Positions 24,614-35,211 are shown, counted from the first letter of the stretch. The stretch: 57,914 nucleotides of DNA from Chromobacterium haemolyticum DSM 19808 (GCF_000711885.1 NZ_KL543995.1:1-57914); one strand, 5' to 3'. Notes: a model not told the origin generated them from the sequence alone. Made by a program: numbers and translations.

Positions 24614-26926
24614 GTGACACATCAGGCAAAAATCAGAATTGGCGTTCTGGCGGTGGCTTTGGCCTGCTCCGCCAGCGCCTGGGCAGGGCTGGGGAAAATC
24701 AACGTCAGGTCCAATCTGGGCGAGCCGTTCCGCGCCGATATCGAATTGACCGGGGTAAGAGCGGCGGAGTTGGAGAGCGCCAGGATAGGGCTGGCCGGGG
24801 CGGATACGTTTCAGGACTTGAACGTTGATTACGCCACTGTGCTCAATATGCTGCGCTTCAGCGTGGCGCCCAGCTCGCGCGGCGCGATGATACGCATCAG
24901 TTCTTCCGGACCCATCAACGATCCCTATCTGCGTTTCGTGGTGGAAGCCAAGACTTCATCGGGACGCGCGGTGCGCGAATACACGGTGTTGTTGGATCCC
25001 AGCAACTACTCGATGGCTTCTCCGTCCGCCAACATCGTGCAGGACGTGCCCAGTTACGCCGACAGCAATCTGTCCAGCCGCTATCGCGGCAACGCCGCGC
25101 CCATCGCGCGGCCGCAGCCAGGCATTCTCAAAGTGAAGTCCGGTTCCACCCTGCGCGGCCTGGCCGGCAAGGTGCGGCCGCGCGGCGCCACGCTGGACCA
25201 GACCATGGCCGCTTTGGCACAGGCCAATCCGGACGCCTTCGTCGATGGCGACGTCAGCCGTCTCAAACTGGGCGCGGTGCTGAAAGTGCCCGCCAGCCGC
25301 AAGATCAAGTCCCTGAGCGCCGCTCAGGTGGCCAGCATTCTAGGCAGTCAGCCCGCGGCTCCGGCTGCCGAAGACAAAGCCAAAGCAGGCTCGGATGTGC
25401 TGAAGCTGGTGCCGGTGCCCAGCGAGCCGGGCGGCGGCAAGCTGACCGAACTTGAGCAGCAGGTGGCTGCGCGCGAGCAAGCGCTGAAGAGCGCGGAGGC
25501 GCGCATCAGCGCGCTGGAAGAGCAATTGAAGGCCCTGCAGGCGGGCAAGCCCTGGCCGCCCATGACTAATTCCAGCTCCAGTTCCGCTCCGGCCGCGACG
25601 GCGGCGGAACCCGTCGCCGCCAGCGCTCCCGCGCACGCCGCCAGCGCGCCGGCTCCGGCTCCTGCGGCCAAGCCCGCTCCGGCGGAACACAAGCCCGCGG
25701 CCAAGCCGGCGGCTCCGCCTCCGCCGCCGGAGCCGTCGTTGCTGGATAAGGTGATCGATCATTTGCCGCTAGTGGGCGGCGGCGTGGCCGGCCTGGGCCT
25801 CTTGGGCGCGTTGGGCCTGTTGCTGGCGCGTCGGCGCAAGGGCGGCAAGCCCTTGTCGCTGTCCGCCAACAATACCAGCGCCGCCTTGAGCCGCGGCGCG
25901 TCTTCCGGCATGGAACCGCCGTCGGTGGGCGGCGGCCACTCCTTCATGAGCAATTTCACCCAGGCGGCCGGCGCCATCGACGCGGCCGAGGTTGATCCTG
26001 TAGCGGAAGCCGAGGTGTATATCGCCTACGGCCGCGATGTGCAGGCAGAGGACATCCTCAAGGACGCGCTGGCCAAAGACCCGTCGCGCCAAGAGGTGAG
26101 GCTGAAGCTGATGGAGATCTACGCGGCGCGTCCTGACGTCGCCAGCTTTGAAAAACTGGCGCGGGAAATGCACGCCACCTTCGACGGCCATGGACCGATC
26201 TGGGCCAAGGCCGCGGCGATGGGCCGTTCCATAGACCCGACCAACTCGCTCTATCTGTCCGACGGCGAGGGCGAGGACATCGAAGCCGCGCCCGCGCCGG
26301 TGTCTAGTCCGGGCGGCATCGATCTGGATAAGGAGCTGTTCGGCGAGCCTGAGGCAACGCCGCCGGCTGCCGCCCCTGAACCCGTCGCCGCGCCGGAAGC
26401 AGCGGTTCCCGCGGATGATCCGCTGGCGGCGCTCTTTGCCGAGCCTCAGCCCGAAGAGGCGGAGAAGCCGGAAGAAGCCAATCTGCTCAATTTCGATCTG
26501 GACGCGGAGCTGACGACGCCCGCGGAGCCCAAGCCGGAGGCGACTCCCGCGGCCGCGGCGCCGGCGGAAAACAATTTGCTGGACTTCGACTTCAATCTGG
26601 AGGGCATGGCGGCGGAAACGCCGGCCGCCGCCGAAGCGCCAGTTGCGTCAGCGGCCCCAGCGGCCGCGTCCGCGGGTTTCGAATCCCTGTACGAAGACAT
26701 GCTGGCGGAGACGCCGGCCGCAGAGGCGGAAGCGCCGGCGGCGGCGCAGGCCGAAGGCATGTCGGTGCTGGACGATCCGCTGGCCACCAAGTTGGATCTG
26801 GCTAAGGTCTACCTGGACATGGGCGACCGCGACGGCGCCAAAGAAGTGTTGCAGGATTTGATCGCCGAGGCGCAAGGGCCGCTCAAGGCGGAGGCCGAGG
26901 CCTTGCTGGCAACGATTAGCGCTTGA
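24614..26926 (+). CDS. fimV: FimV/TspA-like peptidoglycan-binding inner-membrane protein, first paralog
   Basis: FimV proteins organise the cell pole and support type IV pili. About 770 residues: signal peptide to about 23 (SASAWA), conserved FimV N-domain (GLGKINVRSNLGEPFRADIEL), a LysM-like domain about 171-230 (LKVKSGSTLRGLAGKVRPRG), a coiled coil about 277-315 (LTELEQQVAAREQALKSAE), a Pro/Ala linker, a membrane helix about 386-407 (GGGVAGLGLLGALGLLLARRR), then an acidic cytoplasmic region with VAEAEVYIAYGRDVQAEDIL and the FimV C-terminal motif DLAKVYLDMGDRDGAKEVLQD at about 723-743. I prefer GTG 24614, 6 bases after GGAAGG, over the TTG at 24608. Confidence 0.9.
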   Translation: MTHQAKIRIGVLAVALACSASAWAGLGKINVRSNLGEPFRADIELTGVRAAELESARIGLAGADTFQDLNVDYATVLNMLRFSVAPSSRGAMIRISSSGPINDPYLRFVVEAKTSSGRAVREYTVLLDPSNYSMASPSANIVQDVPSYADSNLSSRYRGNAAPIARPQPGILKVKSGSTLRGLAGKVRPRGATLDQTMAALAQANPDAFVDGDVSRLKLGAVLKVPASRKIKSLSAAQVASILGSQPAAPAAEDKAKAGSDVLKLVPVPSEPGGGKLTELEQQVAAREQALKSAEARISALEEQLKALQAGKPWPPMTNSSSSSAPAATAAEPVAASAPAHAASAPAPAPAAKPAPAEHKPAAKPAAPPPPPEPSLLDKVIDHLPLVGGGVAGLGLLGALGLLLARRRKGGKPLSLSANNTSAALSRGASSGMEPPSVGGGHSFMSNFTQAAGAIDAAEVDPVAEAEVYIAYGRDVQAEDILKDALAKDPSRQEVRLKLMEIYAARPDVASFEKLAREMHATFDGHGPIWAKAAAMGRSIDPTNSLYLSDGEGEDIEAAPAPVSSPGGIDLDKELFGEPEATPPAAAPEPVAAPEAAVPADDPLAALFAEPQPEEAEKPEEANLLNFDLDAELTTPAEPKPEATPAAAAPAENNLLDFDFNLEGMAAETPAAAEAPVASAAPAAASAGFESLYEDMLAETPAAEAEAPAAAQAEGMSVLDDPLATKLDLAKVYLDMGDRDGAKEVLQDLIAEAQGPLKAEAEALLATISA

Positions 26927-27191
26927 GATAGAGGCGACGGCGATGCGCGGCGGGACGGGGCAACTCCTCCCGCCGTTTGACGATCCGGCTCCATCACGTG
27001 GTTTGAGGCGAATGGCATGAAAATGTGTGGCTTTTTTGGCCATTACCTGGATGCAATGAGGCAAGGATGCTCGATTTATCCTCGCTAAGTGGCTGTTGTG
27101 TTGTTTCGTTGCAATAATTAAAACGTTATAAGAATCTGTTGGCGACCTGCTGCGCGGCGGCTTCGAAGAATGAGGGTGGGGAAATTCGTTC
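26927..27191. other. 265-bp spacer between the two fimV-like genes
   Basis: It starts with a weak terminator-like stem CGGCGGGA / TCCCGCCG (26948-26975) and becomes AT-rich after 27010. That fits a separate promoter for the second paralog. No gene seen. Confidence 0.4.
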
Positions 27192-29615
27192 ATGTCTTTC
27201 AAGACACGCATGAGTCAAATCGCGTTGCTGCTGGCCGGTCTGGGCCTGGCGGCGGCGGCTACGGCCGGTTTGGGGCCAATCCGGGTGTTGTCCGCCGATG
27301 GAGAGCCTTTCCTGGCGGAGATCCCAGTGGTGGACGAGGAACCCTCCGACAATGTGCTGGTGGGCCTGGCCGACCGCAACCGCTATCCGCTTCTGTCCAC
27401 TTACAGCAGTTCCGCCGGCAATCTGCAGTTTTCCATCGTCCGCAAGCCGGATGGCAGTGTTCAAAAAATCCAAGTGAAGGGCGCCGCCAGTTATCCGGAG
27501 CCGCTGTTGCGTTTCGCCGTGGATCTGAGTTGGCCGGCTGGCCGGCTGGTGCGCGAGTTCGAGGTGGATTACCGCCGCGACGGACCGCGCAACAAACCCG
27601 CGCCGGCGCGGGAGGAGGGCAAGAAGCCGCTGGCCGGCGTCGATGTCTCGCCGCGCTTGGATTCGCTGGGCCTGAGCGACGCCCGGCTGCGTTCCCGCCT
27701 GGGCGAACCCTTGCTGCTGGAACTGACCTTGCAGGGCAGCGCCTTGGAGCAGGCGGAGCCGCCGAGGCTGGCGTTGTTCGCGGTGGCGGCTCAGGGCGAG
27801 CCCAGCGCTCAGCAAGTGCGCTTGGTGGCTTCCATCGTGCCCCATATCGAGAAAGTGGCCAAAGGCCGCTTTAATGTGCAACTGCGCACCGAGCAGCCGG
27901 TAAGCGAGCCAATGTTGGCCTTCCGGTTGGAAGTGGCCGCAGGCAAGCTCAAGGCGCAGAAAAACTACTCGGTATTGCTGGACCCTCATTCGGCGGCCAA
28001 GCCGGTCCCCGCCGTCAAAACGCAGGGCTTGAAAGTGTACCGAGTGCTTAAGGGCGACACGTTGTCCGGCATCGCCAGCCGCGTGCGCGGCGGCGGCGAG
28101 GCGGGCGGGGTGGCGCAGCAACTGCTGCGGGACAATCCAGAGGCTTTCATCGCAGGCGATGCCAATCGCTTGCGCGCTGGAGCGGCCCTGGAGTACCCGG
28201 CCGAGTGGCAGTTGCGTGGCCAGGGCGTTGCCCGTGGCGCGGAGCCTAAGCGGCCGGCGACGTTGCCCGAGGCTCACGCGGTTCAGAAAAGCGCGCAGCC
28301 TGAAGGCAAGCTCCAAGAGCGCGCGCCGGAGCGCAAACCTTTGGAGCATAAGCCGGCGGAGTCCAAGCCACAGGAACACAAAGCCCAGGAGCAGGCTCCC
28401 AGAGAGGCTGCGCCGAAGGCTAAGCCCGTCATGCCGCCCCCGCCTGTTGCCAAGGAAGCGGCCAAGCCGGCCCCGGCTGCAGAGGCCGCGCGGCCTGCTG
28501 CCGCGCCGTCGCAGCAGGAGCGGAATTTGCAGCAGATGCTGCAGAGGCAGGATCAGGCGCTGCAGCAAGCCGAACAGCGCGCCAAGGCGCTGGAGCAGAA
28601 AATTCAGGATTACCAGCGCCAGCAGGCGGCGGTAAAGGCAGCTGTGCCGGCCCCGGCGGAAAGAGAGCCCGGCCCCGAGTCCGCGCCTGAACCCAAGCCA
28701 AAACCGGAACCCAAGATAGCAGCCGTCAGTTCGATGCCGGTCGCGGCGGCGTCCGCGCCGCAGGCGGCTAGGCCGGAACACGTAGGGAAGACCCAGGCGC
28801 CCGAACCCGCCGCGCCGCACGAGCCGCCCGCAGCCAAGCCCGCCGAAAGCCATGCTCCGCCAGCCACCGTGGCGGCCAATAGCTGGACGGATGAACTGGG
28901 CGCTCTCTTGTCCGATGAGTCTATGCGCTGGAAGCTGGGCGGCGCGGCGGCGGCTTTGGGTCTAGTCGCCTTGCTGCTGGCGCGACGCAAGCGCAGCGGC
29001 GATAAGGCCGAGCCCGCGGCGCCGGCCTTGAGCGGAACGGCGACGGGCGCTTCGATGCTGGGGCCGTTAACGACCTTGATGAGTTCTTTGAAGAAGGGCG
29101 ATGGGATCGACCTGTCTTCGGTGGATCGGGTTGCCGAGGCAGACGTCTATCTGGCTTACGGTCGCGATGATCAGGCGTTGGAGATTTTGCGTGAAGGCCT
29201 GGCTCATGAGCCGATGCGACAAGATTTGCGCTACAAGCTACTGGAGGTGTTGTCCACCCAGCCGGACAAGCAGATGTTCATTGCCGAGGCCACCACGGCG
29301 AAGGGCGTGTTCGGCAAGGACAGCACCTTGTGGATGAGGGTGTGTGAGATTGGCCAGACCGTCGAGCCCGGCCATCCCTTGTTCGCGCAAACCACACTCG
29401 AGCCAAAGGCGGAGGCGCCGGCGCAGTCGCTTGCGGCCGCAGAGCCAGCCCCTGTTGCCGCACCCGCACCCGCACTCGCGACGCCCGTAGCGGCATCGCC
29501 TGCGCCGGCAGCTGCGGCGAGTCCTGATGAGGAGAAAATGGAACTAGCCAAGCTGTATCTGGAGATGGGCGACAAGGAAACTGCGGACGCTTTGATGAAG
29601 GAGGCCGGCCGCTGA
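27192..29615 (+). CDS. FimV-like protein, second paralog
   Basis: About 807 residues with the same order as its neighbour: signal peptide (AAAATAG), FimV N-domain (GLGPIRVLSADGEPFLAEIPV), LysM-like part about 279-336 (LKVYRVLKGDTLSGIASRVRG), a long Lys/Glu/Pro/Ala linker (about 345-430), coiled coil about 440-480, membrane helix about 581-600 (AAAALGLVALLLARRKRSG), cytoplasmic segment VAEADVYLAYGRDDQALEIL at about 645, and the C-terminal motif MELAKLYLEMGDKETADALMKEAGR. The linker holds many EHKP/EPK repeats. It also has a middle domain about 160-270 not obvious in the first protein. A tandem duplication is likely; the roles may have split. Confidence 0.85.
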   Translation: MSFKTRMSQIALLLAGLGLAAAATAGLGPIRVLSADGEPFLAEIPVVDEEPSDNVLVGLADRNRYPLLSTYSSSAGNLQFSIVRKPDGSVQKIQVKGAASYPEPLLRFAVDLSWPAGRLVREFEVDYRRDGPRNKPAPAREEGKKPLAGVDVSPRLDSLGLSDARLRSRLGEPLLLELTLQGSALEQAEPPRLALFAVAAQGEPSAQQVRLVASIVPHIEKVAKGRFNVQLRTEQPVSEPMLAFRLEVAAGKLKAQKNYSVLLDPHSAAKPVPAVKTQGLKVYRVLKGDTLSGIASRVRGGGEAGGVAQQLLRDNPEAFIAGDANRLRAGAALEYPAEWQLRGQGVARGAEPKRPATLPEAHAVQKSAQPEGKLQERAPERKPLEHKPAESKPQEHKAQEQAPREAAPKAKPVMPPPPVAKEAAKPAPAAEAARPAAAPSQQERNLQQMLQRQDQALQQAEQRAKALEQKIQDYQRQQAAVKAAVPAPAEREPGPESAPEPKPKPEPKIAAVSSMPVAAASAPQAARPEHVGKTQAPEPAAPHEPPAAKPAESHAPPATVAANSWTDELGALLSDESMRWKLGGAAAALGLVALLLARRKRSGDKAEPAAPALSGTATGASMLGPLTTLMSSLKKGDGIDLSSVDRVAEADVYLAYGRDDQALEILREGLAHEPMRQDLRYKLLEVLSTQPDKQMFIAEATTAKGVFGKDSTLWMRVCEIGQTVEPGHPLFAQTTLEPKAEAPAQSLAAAEPAPVAAPAPALATPVAASPAPAAAASPDEEKMELAKLYLEMGDKETADALMKEAGR

Positions 29616-29642
29616 GGCGTCCATCGCGCATTGCGAGTCACA

Positions 29643-29681
29643 GGGGCCGGCGCGCTTATCGCGAGCCGGCCCTTTCGTTTT
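29643..29681 (+). terminator. Intrinsic terminator after the second fimV-like gene
   Basis: Stem GGGCCGGC (29644-29651) / GCCGGCCC (29665-29672) followed by TTTCGTTTT. Confidence 0.75.
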
Positions 29682-29842
29682 ACGTCGACGGCGTCTTATG
29701 CCGTGGTTGGCCGCTTTTCTCGCGTGTTCGCAGCAGACGTCATCGTTTGGTCGTGGCGCAAACCGGGCAGGATAAGGTAGAGTGAGTGCTTTATTGCTGA
29801 ACGACGCGGTGCGCCGCGTCGGTGTTTGAAGAAGGTGTGGGC

Positions 29843-30634
29843 ATGAGGATAGCGCTCGGCATCGAGTATGACGGTCGGGCGTTTTCCGGCTGGCAGACTC
29901 AGCCGCATGGCAATACGGTTCAGGACAGATTGAATCAGGCGATCGCGCAGATCGCCGGCGTGGCCGACATCGGCACCTTGGCCGCGGGCAGGACCGACGC
30001 CGGGGTGCATGCGGCCATGCAAGTGGTGCATTTCGACTGCTTGACGCAGCGGCCGCTGAATGCTTGGGTGCGCGGCGTCAACGCCTTGCTGCCGCCGGAA
30101 GTGGCGGTGGTGTGGGCGCGAGAGGTGCCGGAGGCGTTTCATGCTCGTTTTTCGGCGTTTTCCCGCAGTTACAGCTATTTCCTGCTGACTAGTCCGGTGC
30201 GGCCTTGTTTGCTGGCTGGCAAGATGGGCTGGTTTCATCAGGCGTTGGACGTTGAGGCGATGCGGGAAGCGGCCGCCCACTTGTTGGGGCGGCATGATTT
30301 TTCCAGCTTTCGAGCGTCCGAATGCCAGGCAAAATCGCCGCTCAAGGATTTGCAGCGCTTGGACATCAGCGAGCAAGACGGCCTGATCCGCTTCGATCTG
30401 CTGGCGGACGCTTTTCTGCACCATATGGTGCGCAATATCGTCGGGGCGCTGGTCTATGTCGGCAAGGGCGCTTTGCGCGCGGAGGACATGGCGGGGCTGC
30501 TGGCGGCGCGCGACCGCACCTTCGCGCCGCCCACCTTCATGCCGGATGGTCTGTATCTGACCGGCGTGGGTTATCCGGAAATATACGATTTGCCGTCGCA
30601 GGCGGACGCCGCGCGGCTGGCCTTGTGGAGATGA
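29843..30634 (+). CDS. truA: tRNA pseudouridine(38-40) synthase
   Basis: Converts uridines 38-40 of the tRNA anticodon arm to pseudouridine. It has 263 residues. The catalytic aspartate is Asp52 in [31 protein letters not shown] opens the protein, and [17 protein letters not shown] and [18 protein letters not shown] are typical. ATG 29843 with AAGG upstream is chosen over the GTG at 29822. It overlaps trpF by 4 bases, a truA-trpF pairing common in proteobacteria. Confidence 0.96.
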   Translation: MRIALGIEYDGRAFSGWQTQPHGNTVQDRLNQAIAQIAGVADIGTLAAGRTDAGVHAAMQVVHFDCLTQRPLNAWVRGVNALLPPEVAVVWAREVPEAFHARFSAFSRSYSYFLLTSPVRPCLLAGKMGWFHQALDVEAMREAAAHLLGRHDFSSFRASECQAKSPLKDLQRLDISEQDGLIRFDLLADAFLHHMVRNIVGALVYVGKGALRAEDMAGLLAARDRTFAPPTFMPDGLYLTGVGYPEIYDLPSQADAARLALWR

Positions 30635-31266
30635 GAGTGGGCGGCACAACCCGAATCAAAATTTGCGGCATTACTCGGCCGGAAGACGGCGCGGAAGCCG
30701 CGCGCTTGGGCGCCGACGCCATCGGTCTGGTGTTCTACGCCAAGAGCCCGCGTCATGTCGGCATCGAGCAGGCGCGCGCTGTAATCGCGGCGCTGCCGCC
30801 CTTCGTCAGCGTGGTGGCTCTGTTCGTCAACCCGGAACCGGATTATGTGCGCGCAGTGTTGGCGGAGTGCGCAATCGACATGCTGCAGTTCCACGGGGAG
30901 GAAGACGCCGTTTTCTGCCGCTCCTTTCAGCGGCCTTATTTGAAAGCGGTGCGGGTGAAGCCAGGCATGGACCTGGCCGAAATCGCCGCGCAATACCCGG
31001 ACGCGCGCGCGGTGCTGACAGACGCCTTCGTTGAAGGCGCGCACGGCGGCACCGGGGCCACCTTTGACTGGAGCTTGCTGCCGGAGGCCTTGCCCCTGCC
31101 GTTGATCCTGTCCGGGGGGCTGGACGAACACAATGTGGCGGCGGCGGTGGCGCAGGTGCGCCCGGCCGCGGTCGACGTCTCCAGCGGTGTGGAGGCGTCC
31201 AAGGGAATCAAAGATGCCGCCAGAATGGCGGCGTTCATATCAGGAGTTAGACATGGATCGTTATGA
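30631..31266 (+). CDS. trpF: Phosphoribosylanthranilate isomerase
   Basis: Amadori rearrangement of phosphoribosylanthranilate in tryptophan synthesis. A 211-residue TIM barrel: [13 protein letters not shown] with catalytic Cys12, [43 protein letters not shown] (acid Asp) and [10 protein letters not shown] near the phosphate site. Start ATG 30631 overlaps the truA stop; its own end overlaps the start of trpB by 14 bases, so truA-trpF-trpB are tightly coupled. Confidence 0.95.
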   Translation: MRVGGTTRIKICGITRPEDGAEAARLGADAIGLVFYAKSPRHVGIEQARAVIAALPPFVSVVALFVNPEPDYVRAVLAECAIDMLQFHGEEDAVFCRSFQRPYLKAVRVKPGMDLAEIAAQYPDARAVLTDAFVEGAHGGTGATFDWSLLPEALPLPLILSGGLDEHNVAAAVAQVRPAAVDVSSGVEASKGIKDAARMAAFISGVRHGSL

Positions 31267-32455
31267 CTTGCCGGACGCCCAGGGCCATTTTGGCCCGCAT
31301 GGCGGCGTCTATGTCGCCGAAACCTTGATGGCGGCGCTGGACGAGCTGAAAAACGAGTACGCTCGCGTCAAGGCCGACCCGTCGTTCTGGGAAGAATTCC
31401 GCCATGAGCTCAAGCATTACGTTGGCCGCCCCAGCCCGGTCTACCACGCCAAGCGCTGGTCCGAGCAATTGGGCGGCGCGCAGATCTATTTGAAGCGCGA
31501 AGACCTGAACCACACAGGCGCGCACAAGATCAACAACGCCATTGGCCAGGCGCTGCTGGCGCGTCGCATGGGCAAGAAACGGGTGATCGCGGAAACCGGC
31601 GCCGGCCAGCACGGCGTGGCTTCCGCCACCGTGGCGGCGCGTTACGGCATGGAGTGCGTGGTGTATATGGGCGCGGAGGACATCAAGCGTCAATCGCCCA
31701 ATGTGTTCCGCATGAAGCTGCTGGGCGCCACTGTGGTGCCGGTGGAGTCCGGCTCCAAGACGTTGAAGGACGCGCTGAACGAGGCCATGCGAGATTGGGT
31801 GACCAATGTCGACAGCACTTTCTACATCTTGGGCACCGCGGCTGGCCCGCATCCCTATCCGATGCTGGTGCGCGATTTCGTGTCGGTGATCGGCGAGGAG
31901 GCCAAAGTGCAGATGCCGGAAGTCATCGGTCGCCAGCCGGATGTGGTGGTGGCGTGCGTGGGCGGCGGCTCCAACGCCATCGGCATGTTCTATCCGTATA
32001 TCGGCGTTGACGGCGTGCGCATGGTCGGCGTTGAGGCCGGCGGCCTGGGCTTGGCCTCCGGCAAGCACGCGGCGCCGATTTCCGGCGGCGCGCCGCTGGG
32101 CGTATTGCACGGCGCCAAGAGCTATCTGATGCAGGACGAGAACGGCCAGGTGGTGGAAACCCATTCGGTGTCCGCCGGCCTGGACTATCCGGGCGTGGGG
32201 CCTGAGCACAGCTATCTGAAGGACATCGGCCGCGCCGACTACGTGGCGATCAACGACGACGAGGCCTTGCGCGCCTTCCACGATTGCTGTCGTTTCGAGG
32301 GCATCATCCCGGCGCTGGAGTCTAGCCACGCGCTGGCCTGGGCCGCCAAGGAAGCGCCGAAGATGGGCAAGGACCAGGTGATCTTGGTCAATCTGTCCGG
32401 CCGCGGCGACAAAGACATCAACACCGTGGCCGGCCTCGCCGGCATCACCCTGTAA
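31253..32455 (+). CDS. trpB: Tryptophan synthase beta chain
   Basis: PLP enzyme joining indole and serine to tryptophan. It has 400 residues. The PLP lysine is Lys92 in [12 protein letters not shown]; other landmarks are [17 protein letters not shown], the phosphate loop [12 protein letters not shown], and GRGDKD near the C-terminus. The start [18 protein letters not shown] is inside the end of trpF, with CAGGAG at 31240-31245. trpA follows after 9 bases. Confidence 0.97.
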   Translation: MDRYDLPDAQGHFGPHGGVYVAETLMAALDELKNEYARVKADPSFWEEFRHELKHYVGRPSPVYHAKRWSEQLGGAQIYLKREDLNHTGAHKINNAIGQALLARRMGKKRVIAETGAGQHGVASATVAARYGMECVVYMGAEDIKRQSPNVFRMKLLGATVVPVESGSKTLKDALNEAMRDWVTNVDSTFYILGTAAGPHPYPMLVRDFVSVIGEEAKVQMPEVIGRQPDVVVACVGGGSNAIGMFYPYIGVDGVRMVGVEAGGLGLASGKHAAPISGGAPLGVLHGAKSYLMQDENGQVVETHSVSAGLDYPGVGPEHSYLKDIGRADYVAINDDEALRAFHDCCRFEGIIPALESSHALAWAAKEAPKMGKDQVILVNLSGRGDKDINTVAGLAGITL

Positions 32456-32464
32456 GGAGGCGCT

Positions 32465-33253
32465 ATGTCACGTATCGCCCAATGTTTTGAAGCGCTGGCC
32501 GGCGGCAAGGCGCTGATTCCCTTCATCACCGCCGGCGATCCGTCGCCGCAGTTGACCGTGCAGCTGATGCACGGCTTGGTGGAGGGCGGCGCCGACATCA
32601 TCGAGCTGGGGGTGCCGTTTTCCGACCCGATGGCCGACGGCCCGGTGATCCAGCGCGCCTCGGAGCGCGCGCTGGTCCACAAGGTGGGTTTGCGCCAGGT
32701 GTTGCAGATGGTGGCGGAATTTCGCCGCGACAACGACCATACCCCGGTGGTGCTGATGGGATATCTGAATCCCGTGTTCGCCATGGGCTACCAGGACTTC
32801 GCCGCCGCGGCCAAGGCCGCCGGCGTAGACGGCGTGTTGACCGTGGACAGTCCGCCGGAAGAATCCGCCGATCTGTCTGCGGCGCTGACCGCCAACGGCC
32901 TGGATCCGGTGTTCCTGATCGCGCCCACCACCCCGCCGCAACGTGTGGCGGAAATCGCCAAACTGGCGCGCGGATACGTCTATTATGTCTCTCTGAAGGG
33001 GGTGACCGGCGCCGGGCATCTGGACATTGACGACGTAGCGCGTAAAATTGCTGCCCTTAGAGAATATTTGACCGTACCGATCGGCGTCGGCTTTGGCATT
33101 CGCGACGGCGCGACCGCCAAGGCGATCTCCGCCGCCGCTGACGCGGTGGTGGTGGGCAGCCGCTTGGTGCAGGAAATTGAGGCGGCGACACCCGAAACCG
33201 CCAAAGAGCGGTTAACCCGTCTGGTGGCCGAACTGAAGGCTGCCATCCGATAG
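32465..33253 (+). CDS. trpA: Tryptophan synthase alpha chain
   Basis: Cleaves indole-3-glycerol phosphate to indole, which is channelled to TrpB. It has 262 residues. Catalytic Glu47 and Asp58 are in [31 protein letters not shown] and [13 protein letters not shown] form the phosphate site. TAAGGAGG precedes the ATG. A terminator follows, separating it from accD. Confidence 0.97.
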   Translation: MSRIAQCFEALAGGKALIPFITAGDPSPQLTVQLMHGLVEGGADIIELGVPFSDPMADGPVIQRASERALVHKVGLRQVLQMVAEFRRDNDHTPVVLMGYLNPVFAMGYQDFAAAAKAAGVDGVLTVDSPPEESADLSAALTANGLDPVFLIAPTTPPQRVAEIAKLARGYVYYVSLKGVTGAGHLDIDDVARKIAALREYLTVPIGVGFGIRDGATAKAISAAADAVVVGSRLVQEIEAATPETAKERLTRLVAELKAAIR

Positions 33254-33258
33254 AACAT

Positions 33259-33284
33259 TGCGGGGGCTTAGCCCCCGTTTTACT
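33259..33284 (+). terminator. Intrinsic terminator after trpA
   Basis: Stem CGGGGGC / GCCCCCG with a TTA loop, then TTTTA. A second dyad, CCCGCC/GGCGGG (33288-33305), follows in the accD leader. Some read-through into accD is likely because the gap is only 75 bases. Confidence 0.75.
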
Positions 33285-33327
33285 GTGCCCGCCGTTTGAC
33301 GGCGGGTCCAAGAATCAAGGAGTCAGC

Positions 33328-34197
33328 ATGAGCTGGTTGAATAAGCTCCTGCCGCCGAAGATCAAGCGCGACAACCGCGCCGATAAACCTTCCGCGGTAC
33401 CGGAGGGGCTTTGGAGCAAGTGCCCGGAATGCGAGGCCGTGTTGTATTACACCGACCTGGAGAGCAATCTGCAGGTGTGTCCCAAGTGTAATCATCATCA
33501 CCCGCTGACCGCGCGCGAACGTCTGAACCTGCTGCTGGACGAAGAGGGCCGGCGCGAGCTGGGTGAAGAGGTCAAGCCGGTGGATATCCTGAAGTTCAAG
33601 GATAGCAAGAAGTATCCGGACCGCTTGACCGCTGCCAAAAGCGACACTGGCGAGGACGACGCGCTGGTCGTCATGCAGGGCAGCATCGAATCGATGCCGG
33701 TGGTGGTGGCCGCGTTTGAATTCAAATTCATCGGCGGCTCCATGGGGTCGGTGGTGGGCGAGCGCTTCGTGCGCGGCGTGCGCGCCGCGGTGGAAGCCAA
33801 GGCGCCTTTCGTTTGCGTGGCCGCTTCCGGCGGAGCGCGGATGCAGGAAGGCCTGAATTCGCTGATGCAGATGGCCAAGACCAGCGCCGCCTTGCAGCTG
33901 CTGACCGACGCCAAATTGCCGTTCATCTCGGTGTTGACCGACCCGACCATGGGCGGCGTGTCCGCTTCTTTCGCCTTCCTGGGCGACGTGGTGTTGGCCG
34001 AGCCCAAGGCGCGCATCGGCTTTGCCGGCGCGCGCGTGATCGAGCAAACCGTGCGCGAAACCCTGCCGGAAGGCTTCCAGCGCGCAGAGTTCCTGCTGAG
34101 CAAGGGGGCGGTGGACATGGTGGTGGATCGTCGCGAACTGAAGCGCAAGCTGGCGGAGTTGAGCGCATTGCTGATGAAGGAGCCCGCTCCGGTCTAA
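33328..34197 (+). CDS. accD: Acetyl-CoA carboxylase carboxyltransferase beta subunit
   Basis: With AccA it transfers the carboxyl group from biotin to acetyl-CoA to form malonyl-CoA for fatty-acid synthesis. It has 289 residues. The N-terminal zinc ribbon uses Cys32, 35, 51 and 54 (CPEC, CPKC). The crotonase-like core contains [26 protein letters not shown] and [22 protein letters not shown] precedes the ATG. It follows trpBA as in many betaproteobacteria. Confidence 0.97.
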   Translation: MSWLNKLLPPKIKRDNRADKPSAVPEGLWSKCPECEAVLYYTDLESNLQVCPKCNHHHPLTARERLNLLLDEEGRRELGEEVKPVDILKFKDSKKYPDRLTAAKSDTGEDDALVVMQGSIESMPVVVAAFEFKFIGGSMGSVVGERFVRGVRAAVEAKAPFVCVAASGGARMQEGLNSLMQMAKTSAALQLLTDAKLPFISVLTDPTMGGVSASFAFLGDVVLAEPKARIGFAGARVIEQTVRETLPEGFQRAEFLLSKGAVDMVVDRRELKRKLAELSALLMKEPAPV

Positions 34198-34217
34198 TCC
34201 GCAGCCAAACCGCATTG

Positions 34218-34246
34218 AAAAGCCGCCATCATCTGGCGGCTTTTTT
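34218..34246. terminator. Bidirectional terminator between accD and the convergent solute-binding gene
   Basis: Stem AAAAGCCGCCA / TGGCGGCTTTT with a 5-base loop, T-rich on both strands. It overlaps the stop codon of the minus-strand gene at 34245. Confidence 0.9.
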
Positions 34247-35003
34247 ATTTGGCGCGGCAGCCTTGCACCGCGCGATTGAATTGCGTCAGGAACTGCGGCG
34301 ACTCGCGGGCGAGGAAGGCTTTGCCGAAGTAGACGCCGAAGGGCAGGCTTTGCGCCAGCTCGCTGCGCAGTTGTTCCTGCACGCCCATTTTGGCGATGAG
34401 CGCGTCCACCACGTAGGCATTGCCGAGAATGGCGTCAACACGGCGGTTCAGCAGCATTTTCACCAATTGCTCGCTGTTGGGCGGGGTGGAGGTGAGTTGA
34501 TAGCCGTGTTCGCGCAGCCAGTCGTCCATATTGGAGCCGCTGAAGGCGGCGGTGCGCCCCTGGCGCTTGAAATCGCTGCTGGTCGGGGTCTGCGGGTTGT
34601 TCTTCAGCAGATACCAGCGTCGCTCATAAGGCAGGATGGGGGCGGACAGCACCGCGTAGCTGTCGCGTTCCGCCGACGGCGTGGCGGTGAAGAAGGCATC
34701 GGCTTGTTGGTGCTGCACCTGCCATTGCGCGCGGGGCCATGGCAGGAAGGAGATGAAGTAGGGACGTTGTAGCTGCTTGAGCGCGCACTGCACGATTTGC
34801 ACCGCCAAGCCGTCGGGGGCGCCGTCTTCTTTGCTGAAGGACAGCGGAACTTGCTGATGGGTGTTGAGCCGGATGGGGGGCTCGGCCGCGGCGGCGCCGG
34901 CGATCAGCAGGCTGGCGAGCAGAACGCGACGTATGGGCGACGTGAATGCGGCGCGGCGGGGAGGGGCGCGCGGGGTTTTGCTTAAAAAATAGGCGGCAGT
35001 CAT
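34245..35003 (-). CDS. Periplasmic solute-binding protein, SBP_bac_3-like
   Basis: A 252-residue secreted protein of the amino-acid-binding (type II, SBP_bac_3) fold. A basic N-terminus is followed by a signal helix at about 27-40 (VLLASLLIAGAAAA). The mature part begins PIRLNTHQQVPLSFSKEDGAPDGLAVQIVQ; later come WPRAQWQVQHQQADAFFTATPSAERDSYAV, GRTAAFSGSNMDDWLREHGY and LLNRRVDAILGNAYVVDALI. It stands alone with no transport genes, like the orphan family members sometimes linked to sensing or uptake of polar amino acids. Ligand unknown. Confidence 0.8.
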   Translation of the reverse strand: MTAAYFLSKTPRAPPRRAAFTSPIRRVLLASLLIAGAAAAEPPIRLNTHQQVPLSFSKEDGAPDGLAVQIVQCALKQLQRPYFISFLPWPRAQWQVQHQQADAFFTATPSAERDSYAVLSAPILPYERRWYLLKNNPQTPTSSDFKRQGRTAAFSGSNMDDWLREHGYQLTSTPPNSEQLVKMLLNRRVDAILGNAYVVDALIAKMGVQEQLRSELAQSLPFGVYFGKAFLARESPQFLTQFNRAVQGCRAK

Positions 35004-35211
35004 TTGTTTTTTGCAATCATGGAGTTGCCGGTTTTATCCACATGCTGTCACCAGATTTGCTCATTGGCAAGGTGGGAAAGTTCCCTGATTTTGCCTTTTT
35101 TATGAGCGTAAGCGGCAAGTGGCTAATTGCAAAAGTTTTTTTGGCGACGGATCGGGGTTATCCACAAAGTTATCCGGCGATTGCTGTGGAAAACCCCGGC
35201 CGTTGCCGCCG

